Of a DNA stretch of 64,000 nucleotides, positions 62,283 through 64,000 are shown piece by piece; the first letter of the stretch is position 1; every line of letters starts with the position of its first letter. The position numbers and the translations under genes are program-made. The notes under the pieces were generated by a model. The model made no database searches. It was not told where the DNA came from and saw nothing but the letters and a program-made list of their open reading frames with translations. Source of the DNA: Mangrovitalea sediminis (GTDB taxonomy: Bacteria; Pseudomonadota; Gammaproteobacteria; Pseudomonadales; Oleiphilaceae); assembly GCF_002514725.1 (NCBI RefSeq), contig NZ_NTLB01000001.1:806001-870000 (forward strand), read 5' to 3'.

Positions 62283-63821
62283 GTGAGCAACACATATACT
62301 GATCTGTGTTCGGCGCAGCTCGTTGAGCAGGCACTGGAACGCAAAGAGGGGCAACTGGCCGCAAACGGCTCCCTGGTCGTCAAAACCGGTGCGCGCACCG
62401 GGCGTTCACCGATGGACCGGTTTATCGTTGAAGAGCCAGGCTCTGCCAGCAATATTCACTGGGGATCGATCAACCGTCCCTTCGAGGCCGACAAATTCGA
62501 CGCCCTGTGGGCACGAGTCGCAGCCCACCTGGGCGAACGCGACAGCTTCGTGTCACACCTGCACGTCGGTGCCGACGCTGCTCACTACCTGCCGGTTCGC
62601 GTTCAGACCGAAACGGCGTGGCAGAACCTTTTTGGACGCGCCCTCTTCATCCGCCCCGAGACCTACAATCCGGCCGGCAAGGGTGAGTGGCAAGTGATTA
62701 ATGCGCCAGGTTTCGCCTGCGATCCCGCCCGTGACGGCACCAACAGCGATGGCTGCGTCATTCTCAACTTTGCCGAGCGCAAGGTGCTGATCGCCGGTAT
62801 GCGTTACGCTGGCGAGATGAAGAAGGCCATGTTCTCGGTGCAGAACTACCTGTTACCGGCGAACGACGTCCTGCCGATGCATTGCTCCGCCAACGTTGGC
62901 GAGAACGGCGAAACCTGCCTGTTCTTCGGTCTTTCCGGTACCGGTAAGACAACCCTGTCGGCGGATCAGGATCGTTACCTGATCGGTGACGACGAACATG
63001 CCTGGGCCAAAGGTACCGTCTTCAATCTGGAAGGTGGCTGCTATGCCAAGTGTATCGACCTGAGCCGCAAGAACGAGCCGATCATCTGGGACGCCATCCG
63101 CTTTGGCGCCATCGTCGAAAACGTCGTGATCGACGAGCACACCCGCGAGCCGGACTACACAGACGTTTCGCTGACGGAAAACACCCGTTGCGCCTACCCG
63201 CTCGAACATGTCGAAAAACGCGTGGTGGAGAACTTCGCTGGCGAACCCACTGCCGTCATCTTCCTGACCTGCGATATGACCGGTGTCCTGCCTCCGGTTT
63301 CGCTGCTCAGCAAGGAAGCCGCAGCCTATCACTTCCTGAGCGGCTACACCGCGCTGGTAGGATCGACTGAAATGGGTTCCAGCTCCAAACTGAAATCGAC
63401 GTTCTCCACCTGTTTCGGCGCCCCCTTCTTCCCACGTCCCCCCAGCGTCTATGCAGAGCTGCTGATGAAGCGGGTAGAAGAGTACGGCAGCCGTGTGTTC
63501 CTGGTAAATACCGGTTGGACAGGCGGTCCTTATGGTGTCGGCAAGCGCTTCAGCATCCCGACAACCCGCGCCGTGATCCGCGCCATTCAGCACGGTACGC
63601 TGGACAACGTCGAAACCGAGCACCTGGATGACCTGAACCTGGACGTTCCGCTGGAAGTCCCGGGCGTCAGCACCCATCTGCTGAACCCGCGTAAAAACTG
63701 GGCCGACCCTGCCGAATACGACAAGAAGGCCAAAGAGCTGATCGCTCAGTTCGTCGAAAACTTCAAGAAGTTCGAAGTGTCGGACGCTATCGTTAACGCC
63801 GGCCCCCGTCTCCAGGGCTAA
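62283..63821 (+). CDS. pckA: Phosphoenolpyruvate carboxykinase (ATP)
   Basis: 512 residues from a GTG at 62283 ([18 protein letters not shown]) with GAGG upstream, matching the usual PckA length. Key segments: [14 protein letters not shown], the substrate site [22 protein letters not shown]-loop [13 protein letters not shown], metal-binding LIGDDEHAW, and [11 protein letters not shown]. It converts oxaloacetate and ATP to phosphoenolpyruvate, the entry to gluconeogenesis, complementing the TCA enzyme acnA in this window. A longer frame starting at 62199 is less likely. A strong terminator follows. Confidence 0.97.
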   Translation: MSNTYTDLCSAQLVEQALERKEGQLAANGSLVVKTGARTGRSPMDRFIVEEPGSASNIHWGSINRPFEADKFDALWARVAAHLGERDSFVSHLHVGADAAHYLPVRVQTETAWQNLFGRALFIRPETYNPAGKGEWQVINAPGFACDPARDGTNSDGCVILNFAERKVLIAGMRYAGEMKKAMFSVQNYLLPANDVLPMHCSANVGENGETCLFFGLSGTGKTTLSADQDRYLIGDDEHAWAKGTVFNLEGGCYAKCIDLSRKNEPIIWDAIRFGAIVENVVIDEHTREPDYTDVSLTENTRCAYPLEHVEKRVVENFAGEPTAVIFLTCDMTGVLPPVSLLSKEAAAYHFLSGYTALVGSTEMGSSSKLKSTFSTCFGAPFFPRPPSVYAELLMKRVEEYGSRVFLVNTGWTGGPYGVGKRFSIPTTRAVIRAIQHGTLDNVETEHLDDLNLDVPLEVPGVSTHLLNPRKNWADPAEYDKKAKELIAQFVENFKKFEVSDAIVNAGPRLQG

Positions 63822-63870
63822 CCGGCCTCGCAGGGCCTCATCAAGAAGGCCCGCGAATTCCCCCCACGAA

Positions 63871-63899
63871 AAAAGGAAGTCCGAGGACTTCCTTTTTTT
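63871..63899. terminator. Bidirectional rho-independent terminator after pckA
   Basis: GGAAGTCC and GGACTTCC form a stem flanked by A residues on the left and seven T on the right. It sits 54 bp past pckA and 19 bp before the stop of the convergent partial gene. Confidence 0.9.
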
Positions 63900-63917
63900 G
63901 TTGCCGCCAGGAACAAC

Positions 63918-64000
63918 TTAACGTGCGTAGTAGAACAGCGGCCCAAAGGCGACGATCAACAGGGCGACCCCCATCACCAGCAAGGGCATCATGACCCGTT
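63918..64000 (-). CDS. C-terminus of a membrane protein (partial)
   Basis: Only the last 27 residues are visible on the minus strand, reading VMMPLLVMGVALLIVAFGPL followed by FYYAR and a TAA. They form a single transmembrane helix with a short polar end. The terminator just beyond its stop supports a real gene. The start lies outside the window or at the ATG codons near 63994, so size and identity are unknown. Confidence 0.5.
   Translation of the reverse strand, partial: RVMMPLLVMGVALLIVAFGPLFYYAR

Overview
The window comes from a GC-rich (roughly 60%) gammaproteobacterium. The linked sets rpoH-ftsX-ftsE-ftsY/rsmD and yrfG-hslR-hslO-pckA, a marine-type sortase cluster, opgGH, and a glucosylglycerate-type osmolyte pathway together suggest a marine or salt-tolerant relative of Marinobacter. 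That placement is an inference from gene content; no rRNA or tRNA gene was found. The window is almost entirely chromosomal, densely coded and free of insertion sequences, prophage and CRISPR arrays.

Layout. 1-5.4 kb: 5'-part of aconitase acnA, a short-chain dehydrogenase, a YheT-type hydrolase, and a zinc-finger/membrane/helical-repeat protein. 5.6-7.7 kb: HAD phosphatase plus GT81-like glycosyltransferase, the likely (glucosyl)glycerate osmolyte synthesis pair; a GH13_18 phosphorylase at 19.6-21.3 kb may degrade the product. 7.7-13.2 kb, minus strand: glutathione-dependent formaldehyde detoxification (fghA, adhC), whose 3' end is copied as a 19-bp tandem repeat, preceded by an NtrC-type regulator and a membrane histidine kinase. 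13.2-16.1 kb: a cyanide-insensitive-type cytochrome bd operon with a tiny membrane-protein gene at each end and a perfect FNR/Anr box upstream. 16.6-18.6 kb: a 687-residue protein whose C-terminal half resembles cyanobacterial acyl-ACP reductase. 18.6-27 kb: solute-binding protein, phosphorylase, rhomboid protein, OmpA-like domain protein, two MAPEG proteins, an NlpE-like lipoprotein and small conserved proteins. 26.5-30.7 kb: divergent acvB-like and mprF genes (lysyl-phosphatidylglycerol metabolism).

30.7-38.7 kb: thioesterase and TetR genes with a double palindromic operator, then the dedicated sortase system: class GN sortase, a VIT/von Willebrand target with an FPQTG tail, and a divergent response regulator/kinase pair. 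39-43 kb: periplasmic glucan genes opgG and opgH with an 82-codon gene coupled between them. 43-46.4 kb: hotdog protein, acyl-CoA-binding protein, an isolated integrase core-binding domain, greB and a candidate 22-codon gene with its own terminator. 46.4-50.5 kb: an OmpR-type two-component system and hyi/glxR (glyoxylate-to-glycerate). 50.6-64 kb: rpoH, ftsXEY, rsmD, a lipid desaturase behind a FabR/DesT-like operator, mutM, yrfG, hslR, hslO and pckA.

Themes are osmoprotection and envelope adaptation (glucosylglycerate, periplasmic glucans, lysyl-PG, desaturase, sortase), respiration under changing oxygen, and aldehyde and lipid metabolism.
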